From assembly GCA_963556145.1 (NCBI GenBank), contig OY744472.1:3844001-3908000 (forward strand): 64,000 nucleotides of DNA, in the 5' to 3' direction. Under the pieces are notes generated by a model, which worked only from the letters and a program-made list of their open reading frames with translations, was not told where the DNA came from and made no database searches. The translations under genes and the position numbers were made by a program. This stretch comes from Hygrocybe punicea (Eukaryota > Basidiomycota > Agaricomycetes > Agaricales > Hygrophoraceae). This document shows, one piece after another, positions 24,237 to 37,809 of the stretch. Every line of letters begins with the position of its first letter. Position 1 is the stretch's first letter.

Positions 24237-25695
24237 TTATGGCTTATCTACTTTCACGTCCACGACCGCACTGATCTCAGCCGTTTCTTGACCGACAGCA
24301 GCCGCGGCCCTTACAGCTTCTCGGCCAGCTGTTGAAATGTCCTTTCCGAACAACCGCAGACTCATGGCACTGGACGATATAATTGTCAAGGGAATGCGGT
24401 CTTTGATCGTGGTTCAACATACCTCTTGGCCTTTTTATCAACCATCAACGTTACAGACACATTTGACTTCCATATAGGCAAGACAAGATCATGTGTGATT
24501 CTAAAACGGCTGTTAGTAGGAAATATCTTTTGCCAGAAGGAGTTCGCACGTGGCACCATCCCATTCTCCGGGCGGAAAGCGTACGATGTGGTTACCGGGC
24601 GCTAGAATTTAAAAATTACAGCCTGTTAGGAGTCCACAATGCCGATGTAAACACGGACCTTTTTTCTCAATATCCGATCTGAAAGGCTGATCGAAGGCGG
24701 CACACAGAGGATAGTAAGCCTCAATGAGAGTCTTCAGCGCAGGAATATCAGAAGTCATGATGGAGTCCGGATTGGTGTAAGGCAAGACGACAGGCAACCC
24801 TTCACCAAGCACCCGGAACTGTGCCTCAGAACCCTTCCCGCCTTCCTGTTTTGTAAAGGCTTTGGTTCCACAAGCCGTCAGCCGGATGCGATTGTAGTCG
24901 TTATGCTGGACGATGGTTTTGACGATATCGTTTGTCAAATAGAGAGTGCGAACTGCTTCTCCATCCGGATTGCGCACAAGCACATTAGAGGAAGGGAAAT
25001 CGGAGGTTAGATTAAGATTTTCACTGCGTCCGGAATGAAATGAAATGAGGGAGGTGGATCGAAGACCACTGGACATTCGCTCACATGCATGATCGCAGAA
25101 TGGGATCATTTGGTGAAACAAAGGTGTATGGGTTTTCCTTGAAAGGACCCTCAGGTCCTGAAGACTTGAGCGTTCCCCTTCCTTTTGCTTCCAGAGGCTT
25201 CAAAACACGCTCGTAGTCGAGATGATTCGGTGTTGTTGAGATGCCATCCCCATGCTGAATATTGTCATTCGTAGTCAAAATTTGCGTTCCTTCTATTATT
25301 CTACCGTCCCCGGCTTCGCTAAGCCTTGGTTTCTTAGTACCAAGAACGAGCATCGAATCGTCTCCTTCTCTTTTACGCTCCCTGCATAGTGATTCAGTGC
25401 TAAATTTGAATCAGAAACTCATGATACATACGTGAATGAATCGATGGAATCAATCTCCGAGTCTGACCTTTGCTTCCTTTGTAGAACAGCAACAAAAAAT
25501 GCACCAGTATCCTGAAGATGTGGATATATCCGGAGGCTACATCTTCACGTCAGCGTCTATTCACCTTTCTATCAAGACAATGCAAACCATCGGGTGAGCC
25601 CAAGGTCCTCCACGTCACAAGGAGGCCAATGTCCTTCCGTTATTTTCAGATCCACGCAACTGGAACCGGCCCGAGATTTGACAAAAGCACCATAA
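24237..25695 (-). CDS. trm4: tRNA (cytosine-5) methyltransferase TRM4/NCL1, 3' part cut by gap
   Basis: C-terminal portion of the m5C tRNA methyltransferase, identical to the corresponding part of the complete gene at 34,852-37,809. Readable blocks are FKENPYTFVSPNDPILRSC, DFPSSNVLVRNPDGEAVRTL, LTNDIVKTIVQHNDYNRIR and FRVLGEGLPVVLPY, ending near WKSNVSLTLMVDKKAKS and a short Ala/Val-rich tail (stop 24,237-24,239). The 5' half, including the SAM-binding and catalytic motifs, is missing because the contig ends at 25,695. This is best read as the truncated edge of an assembly overlap, not as a real truncated paralogue. Confidence 0.9.
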
Positions 25696-25895
25696 NNNNN
25701 NNNNNNNNNNNNNNNNNNNNNNNNNNNNNNNNNNNNNNNNNNNNNNNNNNNNNNNNNNNNNNNNNNNNNNNNNNNNNNNNNNNNNNNNNNNNNNNNNNNN
25801 NNNNNNNNNNNNNNNNNNNNNNNNNNNNNNNNNNNNNNNNNNNNNNNNNNNNNNNNNNNNNNNNNNNNNNNNNNNNNNNNNNNNNNNNNNNNNNN
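25696..25895. other. Assembly gap of exactly 200 N
   Basis: A run of exactly 200 N, a conventional placeholder for a gap of unknown size. The sequences on its two sides are overlapping copies of each other. Confidence 1.
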
Positions 25896-28644
25896 GATTT
25901 ATGGTCGTATAGGAAAGCGGCAGGATCTAGTGGAGATTTTCATAGAGGACTCTAATGCGAGACGTACACTGCAGGTACGACAGATATTCATTCTAGAGTT
26001 CTGTCTCGGCTTCCCGCTAACTCAGCAGTTTTTTTTTTTGTAAAGGATGAATATCTGAAAGCCATGCCTGACATGCGCCGCATCAGCAAACGCTTCCAGA
26101 AATCTGTTGCATCGTTAGAAGACGTCGTTCGTGTGTACCAGGTGGTTCTCAAGGTCAGCCTAGTTACAAAAATTTTTCCTGGTTGTCATCCCAATCATAG
26201 CGTACATCGTTTTCAACAGCTGTCAGGATTAGTTGAAGCGCTCGAGAATGTTGAGACTGAAAAGAAGAACTTCAAAGATCTCATTGATGAGGTTTATCTG
26301 AAGTCTCTTCGCGTGAGTAGACGCCGAATGCCGATACATATGGCCTCACTGACATTCAACAACACAGGAATTCAACAACACCTTGTCAAAATACGCCGAG
26401 ATGGTGGAGCAAACACTAGACCTCAGCGAACTAGATCGTCATAATTACGTTATCAAACCCGATTTTGATGCTCGCCTGCAAGAGCTCTCTGAAAAGTTGT
26501 TGGAGGTTTGTCTAGATCTATTTGAACACGGTCGAGATGACAATCTGGCTTGTACCCCAGGTGCGAGATGGCTTGGACGAGGAACATCGTAAAGTTGGCA
26601 AAGACCTTGAACTGGAGCTGGACAAAAAATTGCATCTCGAAAACTCGCAAAATTACGGGTACTGTTTCCGTCTGACGAAGAATGTTTGTCTTCGTGCTCT
26701 CACTCATATGGCTGGACTAACATCGGGTTTGAACCAGGACGCCAAGGCCATTCTACGCAACAAAAAATATATTGAACTAGGGACTATCAAGAGCGGGGTA
26801 TTTTTCACCACCAAAACCTTGAAGGAACTGGCAAATAGCCATGCAGAGGCAACGGAGGCTTACTCAAGAACACAAAGTGGGTTGGTAAAAGAGGTGGTAA
26901 ATATTGCATGCAAGTATCACTCTTTGGAGGCTCTACATTGTCTCATCTTGTTGCCCAGCGACTTATACACCCGTTTTGGAGTCGTTGGATAATGTCATCG
27001 CGCACCTAGACGTGATTGTGAGGTATTCAGTCCACAATCACCATTGAACGTGATAACAGCTCCTCGTCACAGCTTTGCGCATGTATCTATCAATGCTCCA
27101 GAACCCTATGTCAAACCGACTATTCTTGAACGTGGTTAGATTCTCACCGTCAATCGATATTGGTTGAGACACGTTAACTTCCCTCCCAGGCTCGGGCAAT
27201 CTCGTACTCCGGGAGGCAAGGCATCCATGTTTGGAGGTTCAAGAAGATATCAGCTTCATTCCCAATGATGTGGAGATGATTAAGGGTATATATTTATTTT
27301 CTCTTTTCTCTGCAGAGATGGAACACTCAATCGCTTGCTTGCAGAGCAAAGCGAGTTTCAGATAATCAGTATGGTTGCCATTTCGTCTAGTGTCCACAGG
27401 CATTGATCATTTCATACACCAGCCGGACCAAACATGGGAGGCAAGTCGACCTACATTCGACAGGTCTGCTTTATTTTTCCTTTCCCGTGATCTTTTGTGG
27501 CTCAAGTCCGTAAAGGTCGGCGTCATTGCCCTCATGGCACAAGCGGGGTGCTTTGTTCCTTGCTCAGAGGCACGATTGCCAATATTCGACTCGGTTCTCT
27601 GCAGGGTGGGTGCAGGAGACAGTCAATTGAAAGGCGTCTCAACCTTCATGGCAGAGATGTTGGAGACTGCGACCATTCTTCGTGTTGGTGTTTTTTTCTT
27701 CCCGAGCGATGTGGTCCGTCCTTGTTTTCAACTCACCTTTCCCTCAGTCTGCCACAAAGGACTCACTCATTATAATCGATGAACTTGGCCGAGGCAAATG
27801 TTTATTAACCTTGTGGCAATCGGTGGATCTCTGATATTGTTTCCTTTGTCACATCAAGGTACATCGACATACGACGGTTTCGGGCTGGCATGGGCAATAT
27901 CAGAGTACATGTCTCCTCCTCGTGAAAATCTCTTTAACGCTGAAGAATTGTAAAGACACATCGCATCGCAAATTCACGCCTTCTGCCTTTTCGCGACCCA
28001 TTTCCACGAGCTAACTGCATTGGACCAAGAATTGTTGCATGTGAAAAATCTGCATGTCGCTGCTCACGTCACACAAAAGGGCGAAGTCGCACAGGACCGT
28101 GACATTACTCTCCTTTATAAAGTCGAACCAGGTATCGTGACGAAAATGATATATTGCTGTACCGAAAGTAATATGCCGGTCTTTCCAGGGGTCTCTGATC
28201 AGAGTTTCGGTATTCATGTCGCTGAACTGGCAAATTTTCCGGAAAACGTGGTGAAAGTGAGTGTGCCATTATCTTGTCAACGCCCTCATGTGCTTACTCT
28301 TTTTAAAGCTGGCAAAACGCAAAGCCGACGAACTAGAGGACTTTGGTTGTGGTAGGTTGAAGGCAATTCGATGGCTGAACATCTCATCCATTGTATAATG
28401 GGCAGACACGAAACCGTCAGAACCTCAGATACCTACGGAAATCACGGAAGAAGGCATACAGGTGGTCGAGGAACTATTGAGAACATGGTCTTCCCGTACA
28501 TCGACTGAGGATGGCGATGATGTCCTCATGTCCGACGATCTCTCCCCAGACTTCCAACTCGCGGAGCTCAGGAATTGTGTTGACAAATTTAGGCCTCGCA
28601 TTGAAAGTAACCCTTGGTTGCAGTCGTTGCTCGCTTCTTTGTAG
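25896..28644 (+). CDS. msh2: MSH2, 5'-truncated second copy (probable assembly duplicate)
   Basis: Matches 15,281-18,029 at a constant offset. It starts 14 bp inside an intron, so the mismatch-binding and connector exons are absent. The lever, clamp and ATPase exons are intact, including Walker A. The two GC-AG introns recur at 26,910-26,958 and 27,794-27,858. No upstream exon exists between the gap and this point, so it cannot encode a full protein as assembled. Confidence 0.9.
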
Positions 28645-28878
28645 GCTTTGTGTTGAGAAACATCAACCACCTAACTCTGCTGTGATATATACTTTTCAAT
28701 TGCTAATGCATGCTCTGATATCATAATATGAGAGTAAACGGTGAAAACATGTTCTCTTTCTTAGGCTGCAAGACATAATTTCAACTGCATACTAAAGTTG
28801 TGAAGTGACGGACTTGGACTCCGTGAAACGGGAAAGGAAAATGATGAAGATGCAAACTAAGTGACGTGTACAACGTAT

Positions 28879-31800
28879 TCAAGGCTCAAACTGCACAAGT
28901 ACAATCATTGACTGGTGCATGCGGAATTGTGAATAATTCAAAACACACCTGAAGCATCAACGAATTGGTCCACGGCGTGGTGTGACCTTGAGCATCGATA
29001 AACAATTTACGTTTCGTGTCATCCGTCGCTTCCAAAATCCTGCTATGGATATCAACAGGCTATTTGAATCATTATGGAGGCATTGCCCTGACCATTTCAT
29101 CTGGCCAGAGGATCCCGGAACTCTCCGAATGTTCCGCAGACTGAAAATAGCTCCAAGAATTAGAGGTGCGGTCTACAAATGCTTACACTGTCAGCCAGTC
29201 GGCGCTAGGGCAGCGGAAATGAGTACCTTTTCAAAAAACTGCTGACAGAGCAAACTATAGAGTAGGCAGGTCACCAGGAGAATCTCGACTATGCTAGGAA
29301 TTTTTCTCACCCGTTCACTCCCAGATCCCAGAGAACGGTGCTCTGCCTCGGTCGATCATACACGGCTTCTTGTGGGTCAGGACCAAAAGCACCGACCTGT
29401 AACGCACGTTATGATGGAGGATGTTCCCCTTATGAAAAGATGTCTTACGTCCAAATTGGCGTCAGAAATATTGGCAAAAACTCGTTCGCCCGCCTGTAAC
29501 AGCGTGGATCCAAGAGGGGTGGCAGCTAACGCAGTCCGGTGGATACCCAATATCTAGACAACTGGTCAAACTCGGGGATAACTGAGCATCGCTAGATATA
29601 CCGGAGGGTCAAGCCCTGGATCGGTGATGAGCCTAATCAACTGAAAACTGTCCAAACTAACACACTTATCGCTTCATTGATATACGCAAGAACCTTGATG
29701 TGGGCATCAAGGGTGTGTAGACCTGTCAATCGGATTATATCTTCACGAGCTTCTCGTCGATTATCGTCGACATAAAAGTTGACGACATTTGTGATGACTT
29801 GAGAATACAGGGCGGCACTAGGAATAACCTCTGCAAACAAACTGCAAGCAAGTTCGTCCACGTTGTGGTTATCTTTTCCGGCAGCGAGAAGTTGGGGAAA
29901 GAAATTGTGATGGTGATCCCCTGCGCCAGTAAACCAGCGAATGACAGACTGGGTCCAGTTTACAGAAAGCTAGAACAGACCACGATGTCGGGACTCGTCG
30001 AAAGATAACAAAGTGGTGGGCTAACTTACCAAAAGCCCCTTAGCACGTTGCTCTTCCAGTTCAACCTTGATAAATGCAATGATTTGATCAGCGGTCTTCG
30101 CAGCACTCTCTCTAAGTGACCAGTCCAAAGCAGGATCCGAATTGACTAATGTATAACTTCTCCTGGATGAAAAAATGTCAAGAAATGTTGTAACACAGGC
30201 TCACCTGCACACATCACCAAACATCCGATGCAACTCTTGTTCCCAAAAAATTCCCATGGGATTACTGGAAGTCTTGAGAGGAAGCCCAATCTAAGGAGAA
30301 AAAAATAGACAGCACAGTACAAATAAAAAGGGGGAACCTAGACATACAAGTTTATTTGCGATCCAAATAACTGGGAGCAGGTTGATTACATCCCCGACGA
30401 TGTCGATGTACTTCAATTCGGAATTGATACTGACCGACCTCTCCTTTATCAACTCCTTGGTCGTCCGCGAGAAATAAGTGGCCCACTTGAGGACATTATC
30501 ATCGTTGATTAGCACGCTGTTCACCTAAGAGGACACTGAGCGGCTATCGAGCGGCATAATCGCTGACTGTACCAATTCGCGATCTAAAATGGTTTCCCTA
30601 GTGAGGCTTTGCAATCGATTGTCAAAAGCAGACCCAAAATTTTCTTTTTCGACAATAACCTGCGAGACACATCTATATGTGCCAACAATTACGCAACCTT
30701 GGGGGGGAATCGGCCTTGACCACGTGTAGTTGTTCACAAGGCTCCCCGACAATTGTGTGATACGTGGCTTCATGTAACCTGGAACCAGAAACGGAAAGTG
30801 ACTGTAGACTGATCCGACTGGATAACACGATGGGAGCGTTCGGAAGAGAAGTTTGGTGAGCATTCCTCCATAAGATCCATCTACTTCGTTGAACAAGCAA
30901 TCTTGGTAACCCCATGACGTTAAGTTGAATGCTAACGACGAAAGCGTAGAAATATGCTTGAGAAAGCGAACAGGTAATTGAGTAGACGCACGGGTAAAAT
31001 CAATCGTCATGAAACGGTCGCCTCGAGTGAGAGAAACAGCATCAGCAAGAATGGCACGAGAAATTGTATAGCCGGGACAAAGTCCAGCTCCAGCAGAGGG
31101 TTTCTTAGGTTCTTCGGCTTGCAACCCAACCTAGACACCGGTAAGATTGGCGACTCACAAAATTTCATCAGAACATACATGCAACTCAAGATTATCAATG
31201 TCTTTATAGAGTGCTTCAGCAGCGGTCTAAAGAAGTCATCGCCAACCTTAACGGTGAAACTATAATGGAGTGTTCTTACATGAATCTCCGGAAGAGGATT
31301 CCATTCCCTGAAGCTGCCGTATGCTAGGGGAACATAGTTTTTCCGGGTATGCGCAACAAGTAAGCCCTCCACTCACGTTTCAATCCTATGAACTTTCTAA
31401 ATTCATTTAGCTCGATAAACGATCAGCCTCTAGGAAGTACAGAAATGGGCGCCAAACATACTGAACAGGTTCCCCAGCTCCTCGATTGTTCAATAGTCAG
31501 GATTTCAACAACGCGCAAGACTTCTGGAATACCGCGAGCTTGGAATGCGCCAGCAGGTGACTCAGTTGCATTCTGTAATAAATCAACCAAAGATGAAGGA
31601 AGTGACGATCAAAAGCGAGGGTAATTACCTGCAGAATCCTTGCCAGGTCCCTGTCGCTGAATCTACCACTCGCATTTCGCTGCAAGCTGTGAAGACAAAC
31701 CGTTTAATGGACACCCTTGCGGAGGAATATGTTGCCTACCCGTCAAAGCTCCAGTCTTTGACATCTGACGGGGGACGCCAATTGCGAGCGACATTCCTGA

Positions 31801-33467
31801 AATCCGCTGCACCAATCTGAGGACAAATTCAACAGTTCAGAGCGGCTTGTAACACGATAGCTGAAGAACGGACAGTCCGGAAATCCACGTTTTCACCGAA
31901 AACTTTCTTGAATTCGCATTCTGTCCACTTGGTATCTTGAGCGGATAACGTAGCATGCCAACTGCGTGCTTTTAACAAAGCGACACTTCCCACATTCGGA
32001 ACACTTACTGATACAGATGATTGAACTCGATGGAAACAGCATTTCCTTGTCCTTGGGGACTGAATTCGTGGCTAATTTCACGTACGGTCTAGGTGATTAG
32101 CAAGGGGAAAATGAATTAGTGAAAAACGTATATTCGGTCGAAGTTCCTTACCCCTAACGGGCTCAATCTCCATTGCAAACCGTCCTGGACAAGAGCAAGA
32201 ATAGCACCGATGTAATCGCGGAGGATAATTTGCATGAAGAACCCGCAGTTGACGAGTCGTGCACGCTCAAATATTTCATCGTCCTGGACGTCGCGTTCTG
32301 CCTCTTGGATGGGAGGCGGGGAAGAATAAGTGGCGTGTTCATTGATGTTCAGAATTTTTTCCGCTATGAACTGCACAGGGATTCACGTTATTCCATCGAT
32401 TAAATACATGGCGAAGGAACGGGAGAGAGCATACATTATGGTTGCGGCTGAAGAGGACCAAAAGGGCGCAGGCAGAGGGAGGCATCAATAATAGCCTAGA
32501 ATCCGCAAATACATCCTCCCAAAGTCTGCCTGTTCCGTCTTTCCGTCTCACTTGGTCGATTTGCTCTTGAGAGCTGCCATATAGTGGGCTCAGATCTAGA
32601 TAGCTACTGGCATTGTTGATAGTGGAATCCCTGGGGTTTGTATGGAAAATGGTGTGGACGACGATGTTCGCAAAAGCAAAAAAGAGGCTTGACAATCCAC
32701 CCGGGTGCGGCTGGAACTGTTCCCGCCGAAGCAGGACATCGAAAATGACTCCAGGATCAGGCAGGGAAGAAACGGGAATGAAAGTGGTCGATGGAACCGA
32801 GCGAGCATAAGGCGTGCCCGCTTGGCCAAGAGAGGGAAAGTACGGGTTGTGGTTAGAGCCGTCGACGGTCCGGAAAGCATAAGGAACCCTTTTTGTCGTG
32901 GGGAGACACTGACGAGGTAAAGATAGATAACCCCCTGGAGGGTGAGGAAGATCTTTGTACACTGCGAAAAATTTGAGTTGTCAACATGTATTTTCCTTCT
33001 GTTACACTCTTGGAGTTTGGGACAGCAGAACATTATACGCACGAACGTCAATGACAAAATGTTCAAGTCTTTTCGAAAAGGGGGAGTCACGAGGAAGTCG
33101 CGACATTAGCACCAATAACTTCTCCAGCTGCATAACAAGCAAGAATAAAAAAATTGTTTTTCGGTTAAAAGATACCGACTTGCCAAATGAAGGCGGTCAT
33201 CGAGACCAGAGCCGCTTAGATTCTTAACAGCATCGACGTACGCAGGCTGGAAAGGCCATAGGGTCAACCTCAAAGGCTCTTGTTTGGATAACTCACCAAG
33301 TCGGTAGCAAAGAGCGCAGGCCCATGGCGCACGATGTGTTCCAGATCCTGCAGTTCTTTAGTCAGTACGACGGGAATATGACGACCAGCATCCTTGTCGA
33401 AAGCGGCAGCACTGTCCTGGATAAACTCGACAAGTTGCCGGCCTACAGAGTGCAATAACCTAGACAT
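28879..33467 (-). CDS. Ppo/LDS fatty-acid dioxygenase, second copy (probable assembly duplicate)
   Basis: Same exons and motifs as the copy at 18,264-22,852, including the YHWH variant and the absent P450 cysteine loop; I noticed no differences. It should be counted once unless long reads prove a real duplication. Confidence 0.85.
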
Positions 33468-33954
33468 GTTGCGGTTCCCAATAACTCAAGGTGGCCTGGT
33501 CCATTTGTATAACGCGTAGTCCAATGAACAACCTGGACGTCAAACCATATCATCCCCATTTTGGACGCTAACAAAAAAAAAGCCGGACAAAGATTGAAGA
33601 TGCAGGTTCATCTTATTTCCTGCCGTGAAATAAGGGATTCAACAGCCATTGGACAAGGGTGCAATCATTGTAGAAGGCTGACAACCCTCGTACAACGTAC
33701 TTACCGCTTGTATCCTTATTCGGACTTCATAACTAGAACCATGACAACCAAGCACTTCGGGAAGGTCCATACCCTCCAATATATTTCTATTCCACATACA
33801 TAAGTAAATCTGACTAGGACGAGTCCATACATGTACAGGAATATATCACTGGAAGTGTTGAGTAGTGTTGGTATGCGCGATGATTCTGGGTGAGCTCAAA
33901 CCGGAAACCCGATGGCAAGGCACACCCGAGTCGTGGGAAGGACGGATGAGCACT

Positions 33955-34736
33955 TCACATAATAATGCAACAAGAGTTTTGCTGAAAGTTGATATTAGAA
34001 AACTCATTTGAATGTAATCAATGGGGACTAATCGGATCATACCTTCTTTGCAGTTTTATAAAACATCTTGCTCTGTACGGACAGTGCATTGGACCGCTCG
34101 ACGAGATTATCAAGTTTCTCACCGCGCTGAAGGACTGATTCGATGGTTTTGTGCTGACAGATCGCAACGTATCAACATCAACTGTGCACACGACGACACA
34201 GAACTTGACAGGCTAACCAAAATTATTTTTGTCTCATCTAACTCTTGTTGGACTTTCATAATGGTGTCGGCCTGCTTGGGATCCTGGTATCTCTCGATGT
34301 ATGTGGTGATTTCAGGGAAGGATATTGAAGACGGATTTGAGAACGAGGACTGAGGCACTTTGGATGTAAATTCATCGAGTAATTTGGTCAAGAGCGAGAA
34401 TGCTGGTCGTAGAGGATATTCGTGATCCGTAATGATGACAGCTAGATATAACTATTCTGAGTGTCGGGTGTTAGAAGCCGCCCAAGGCGCCAACGTACCA
34501 CTTAGTTGCTCCGGTCCACCACGGTTGTAGACATGCGCCATGTAGTTATTTTCTTGGACACTCTGGCGCTGACCTTGAGGTGTTCGTTCCGCTACCGTTC
34601 TCGAAAAGAAGGCCATGAATTCGCCGACGGAACCTCTCTGATAGAAAGAAAAAGAAGAGAGATCGGTTGCATTGCTGAGCACAGAACAAGGGCCAGATGG
34701 AGGCGCATTAATCACTGAAATCGAGAAGACCTTCAT
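33955..34736 (-). CDS. ykt6: R-SNARE YKT6, second copy (probable assembly duplicate)
   Basis: Same coding sequence as 23,340-24,122. The last intron is one G shorter here. Longin domain, zero-layer Arg and CAAX ending are unchanged. Confidence 0.9.
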
Positions 34737-34851
34737 GACGGTGTACTTCAGAGAATTCAAGTTGCTTGAAATCACCGCAGCTTCCGCTCATGTTGACTCT
34801 TATTGACCCGCGGACAACGCCGACATCGTATTTGTAATTTTGCAAGCAAAT

Positions 34852-37809
34852 TTATGGCTTATCTACTTTCACGTCCACGACCGCACTGATCTCAGCCGTT
34901 TCTTGACCGACAGCAGCCGCGGCCCTTACAGCTTCTCGGCCAGCTGTTGAAATGTCCTTTCCGAACAACCGCAGACTCATGGCACTGGACGATATAATTG
35001 TCAAGGGAATGCGGTCTTTGATCGTGGTTCAACATACCTCTTGGCCTTTTTATCAACCATCAACGTTACAGACACATTTGACTTCCATATAGGCAAGACA
35101 AGATCATGTGTGATTCTAAAACGGCTGTTAGTAGGAAATATCTTTTGCCAGAAGGAGTTCGCACGTGGCACCATCCCATTCTCCGGGCGGAAAGCGTACG
35201 ATGTGGTTACCGGGCGCTAGAATTTAAAAATTACAGCCTGTTAGGAGTCCACAATGCCGATGTAAACACGGACCTTTTTTCTCAATATCCGATCTGAAAG
35301 GCTGATCGAAGGCGGCACACAGAGGATAGTAAGCCTCAATGAGAGTCTTCAGCGCAGGAATATCAGAAGTCATGATGGAGTCCGGATTGGTGTAAGGCAA
35401 GACGACAGGCAACCCTTCACCAAGCACCCGGAACTGTGCCTCAGAACCCTTCCCGCCTTCCTGTTTTGTAAAGGCTTTGGTTCCACAAGCCGTCAGCCGG
35501 ATGCGATTGTAGTCGTTATGCTGGACGATGGTTTTGACGATATCGTTTGTCAAATAGAGAGTGCGAACTGCTTCTCCATCCGGATTGCGCACAAGCACAT
35601 TAGAGGAAGGGAAATCGGAGGTTAGATTAAGATTTTCACTGCGTCCGGAATGAAATGAAATGAGGGAGGTGGATCGAAGACCACTGGACATTCGCTCACA
35701 TGCATGATCGCAGAATGGGATCATTTGGTGAAACAAAGGTGTATGGGTTTTCCTTGAAAGGACCCTCAGGTCCTGAAGACTTGAGCGTTCCCCTTCCTTT
35801 TGCTTCCAGAGGCTTCAAAACACGCTCGTAGTCGAGATGATTCGGTGTTGTTGAGATGCCATCCCCATGCTGAATATTGTCATTCGTAGTCAAAATTTGC
35901 GTTCCTTCTATTATTCTACCGTCCCCGGCTTCGCTAAGCCTTGGTTTCTTAGTACCAAGAACGAGCATCGAATCGTCTCCTTCTCTTTTACGCTCCCTGC
36001 ATAGTGATTCAGTGCTAAATTTGAATCAGAAACTCATGATACATACGTGAATGAATCGATGGAATCAATCTCCGAGTCTGACCTTTGCTTCCTTTGTAGA
36101 ACAGCAACAAAAAATGCACCAGTATCCTGAAGATGTGGATATATCCGGAGGCTACATCTTCACGTCAGCGTCTATTCACCTTTCTATCAAGACAATGCAA
36201 ACCATCGGGTGAGCCCAAGGTCCTCCACGTCACAAGGAGGCCAATGTCCTTCCGTTATTTTCAGATCCACGCAACTGGAACCGGCCCGAGATTTGACAAA
36301 AGCACCATAAGTTCCAAATGAGGTATCGATGGATCGATCAACGGTGGGTCTCCAACTCGTTATTCCCGGCCGGCGTTTGAGCTCGGGTAACTTTTTTGAA
36401 ACGTCAATAAGTTCGAACTCTGTATACGACGTTGTGTTTCAGCTTGGAATCTAATTTGACTTTACTGTAATGACTTACCAGGGTTCGATTTAAGGGCAGT
36501 GGCGACAACAGCCTCGTTCTCGACTGGATTCATAGAGCACGTTGAATATACAATTCTTCCGTTTACCTTCAGCATCTTCATAGCACGTTGGAGGATCCGA
36601 AGCTGCAAGCTTCAGCGTGCATGACAACGTTTAGCAGAGGTATTGAGGATAGTCTGTCTGACCTATGTAAGCCATTTCCGTCCATCGGCTGCCAATGTTT
36701 CCATATGCCCAAATTCTTCCGCATTGTCCCGTCCCCACTACATGGAACATCACACAAGATTCTATCAAATAATAGAGGCTCCATTTTTGTGACGCAAGTA
36801 TTTCCAGGTACGGAATTTTTAGGTTGAAGGGGAACCTTGATGATCGGATAAATGGAGGCGTCAAGGTTTGTTACCATAAGCGCCGGGCTGGGAAGACGGG
36901 CAGATTGGTGGATGAGCAAGTGCGTACGCTTGTGATCGCTATCGTTGGCTATGAGAAGACCAGGAGGTATTGAAGTGGATGTCACTGTATCTTGGGCATG
37001 GAGTGCTTCTAAGAGTTGAGCTGTCTGATGACATATGACCCGTGATCGGTGCAATCTCGTACTTCAACTGAATTCTCACCTTTGAGCCTGGGGCAGCGCA
37101 CATGTCCATTACCTACAAGGAAAGTGTGTGTGTAAATAGTCGGTGGAGATTCATATGATATAGGATATACCAAATGGTGGGGTTCAACATCGAGGAAGAG
37201 CGGCGGTAACATGCTAACGGCCTCTTGACGGGATATATTACCCTAAGACGTCAATAAAGTGGATGAAGCAACCCAAGGAAAAGATACCACGTACGACTTC
37301 AGTTTCAAATACTAGGAAAGAGTGAAATTTCTTGAATTCCGGAGATTTACGCAATATCTTTTTCGGGACATTGAACTGCCAAGCTAATCCATCCGGATAC
37401 CTATTCTGCCCATCAGGAATGGCACAATGACGGCGAGACGCTGAATTACCAGGGCAGCTGGACTGGGGATGGCACTGTTTCGCCTTCAAAGACGACGTCA
37501 TTCAAGCAAGGAACGTAGATTTCTTTGATGGTGTTGTTGAGTTCGTGCGCCAATCTATCACAATGTCAATGAAAAATGCTTCAACATGCGGTGAATGTAT
37601 ACGCACTGACGACTTCCAGCCACACGGAACGTTGTGGGGAGAGGTTGCCTGAAGGCATGTAAAAATGAATTCCATTCATCGCTGGGTATGATGTTCTGCG
37701 CCTTATAGTAATCTGAAAAGCGCTCGTTATTCATGTCAGACTTGTCGAGAAGATTCATTCTATAAGTGTCATCCTTTCGTTTGCCAGTCTGCCTTCGGTT
37801 GCGGCCCAT
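34852..37809 (-). CDS. trm4: tRNA (cytosine-5) methyltransferase TRM4/NCL1 (NSUN2 family), complete
   Basis: SAM-dependent enzyme that makes m5C at several tRNA positions, in the nucleus. The start is ATG 37,809 (MGRNRRQTGKRKDDTYRMN), then FSDYYKAQNIIP and RQPLPTTFRVAGSRQ. The RNA-binding lead-in GLAWQFNVPKK and FHSFLVFETEVVRG is followed by the SAM site, with VMDMCAAPGSK split by an intron from TAQLLEALHAQDT. Next come GLLIANDSDHKRTHLLIHQ, the catalytic loop DVPCSGDGTMRKNLGIWKH and the second catalytic Cys in IVYSTCSMNPVENEAV. The C-terminal half matches the truncated copy at 24,237-25,695. Introns are short; not all were placed exactly. Both catalytic cysteines are present. This is probably the only real copy, with its 5' half in unique sequence beyond the overlap. 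Confidence 0.93.

Larger units (their letters stand above)
15281..25695. repeat. 10.4-kb segment, first copy of near-identical duplication
   Basis: This segment ends exactly at the N gap and recurs at 25,896-36,310. Corresponding positions differ by a constant 10,615, except between about 23,405 and 24,187 where the offset is 10,614. That is explained by one extra G in a G run here (about 23,408) and one missing C (about 24,187). It carries the 3' two thirds of MSH2, all of Ppo and YKT6, and the 3' part of TRM4. Confidence 0.97.
25896..36310. repeat. 10.4-kb segment, second copy of near-identical duplication
   Basis: Begins at the first base after the gap, inside an MSH2 intron, with the sequence found at 15,281. 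It ends where the first copy meets the gap, inside TRM4, after which unique sequence continues. See the first-copy entry for the two single-base differences. Confidence 0.97.

Noticed and set aside
25896..36310. Genuine tandem gene duplication of MSH2-Ppo-YKT6-TRM4
   Set aside because: Breakpoints coincide exactly with the N gap and each outer gene is truncated at the gap in a complementary way, so an assembly overlap is far simpler.
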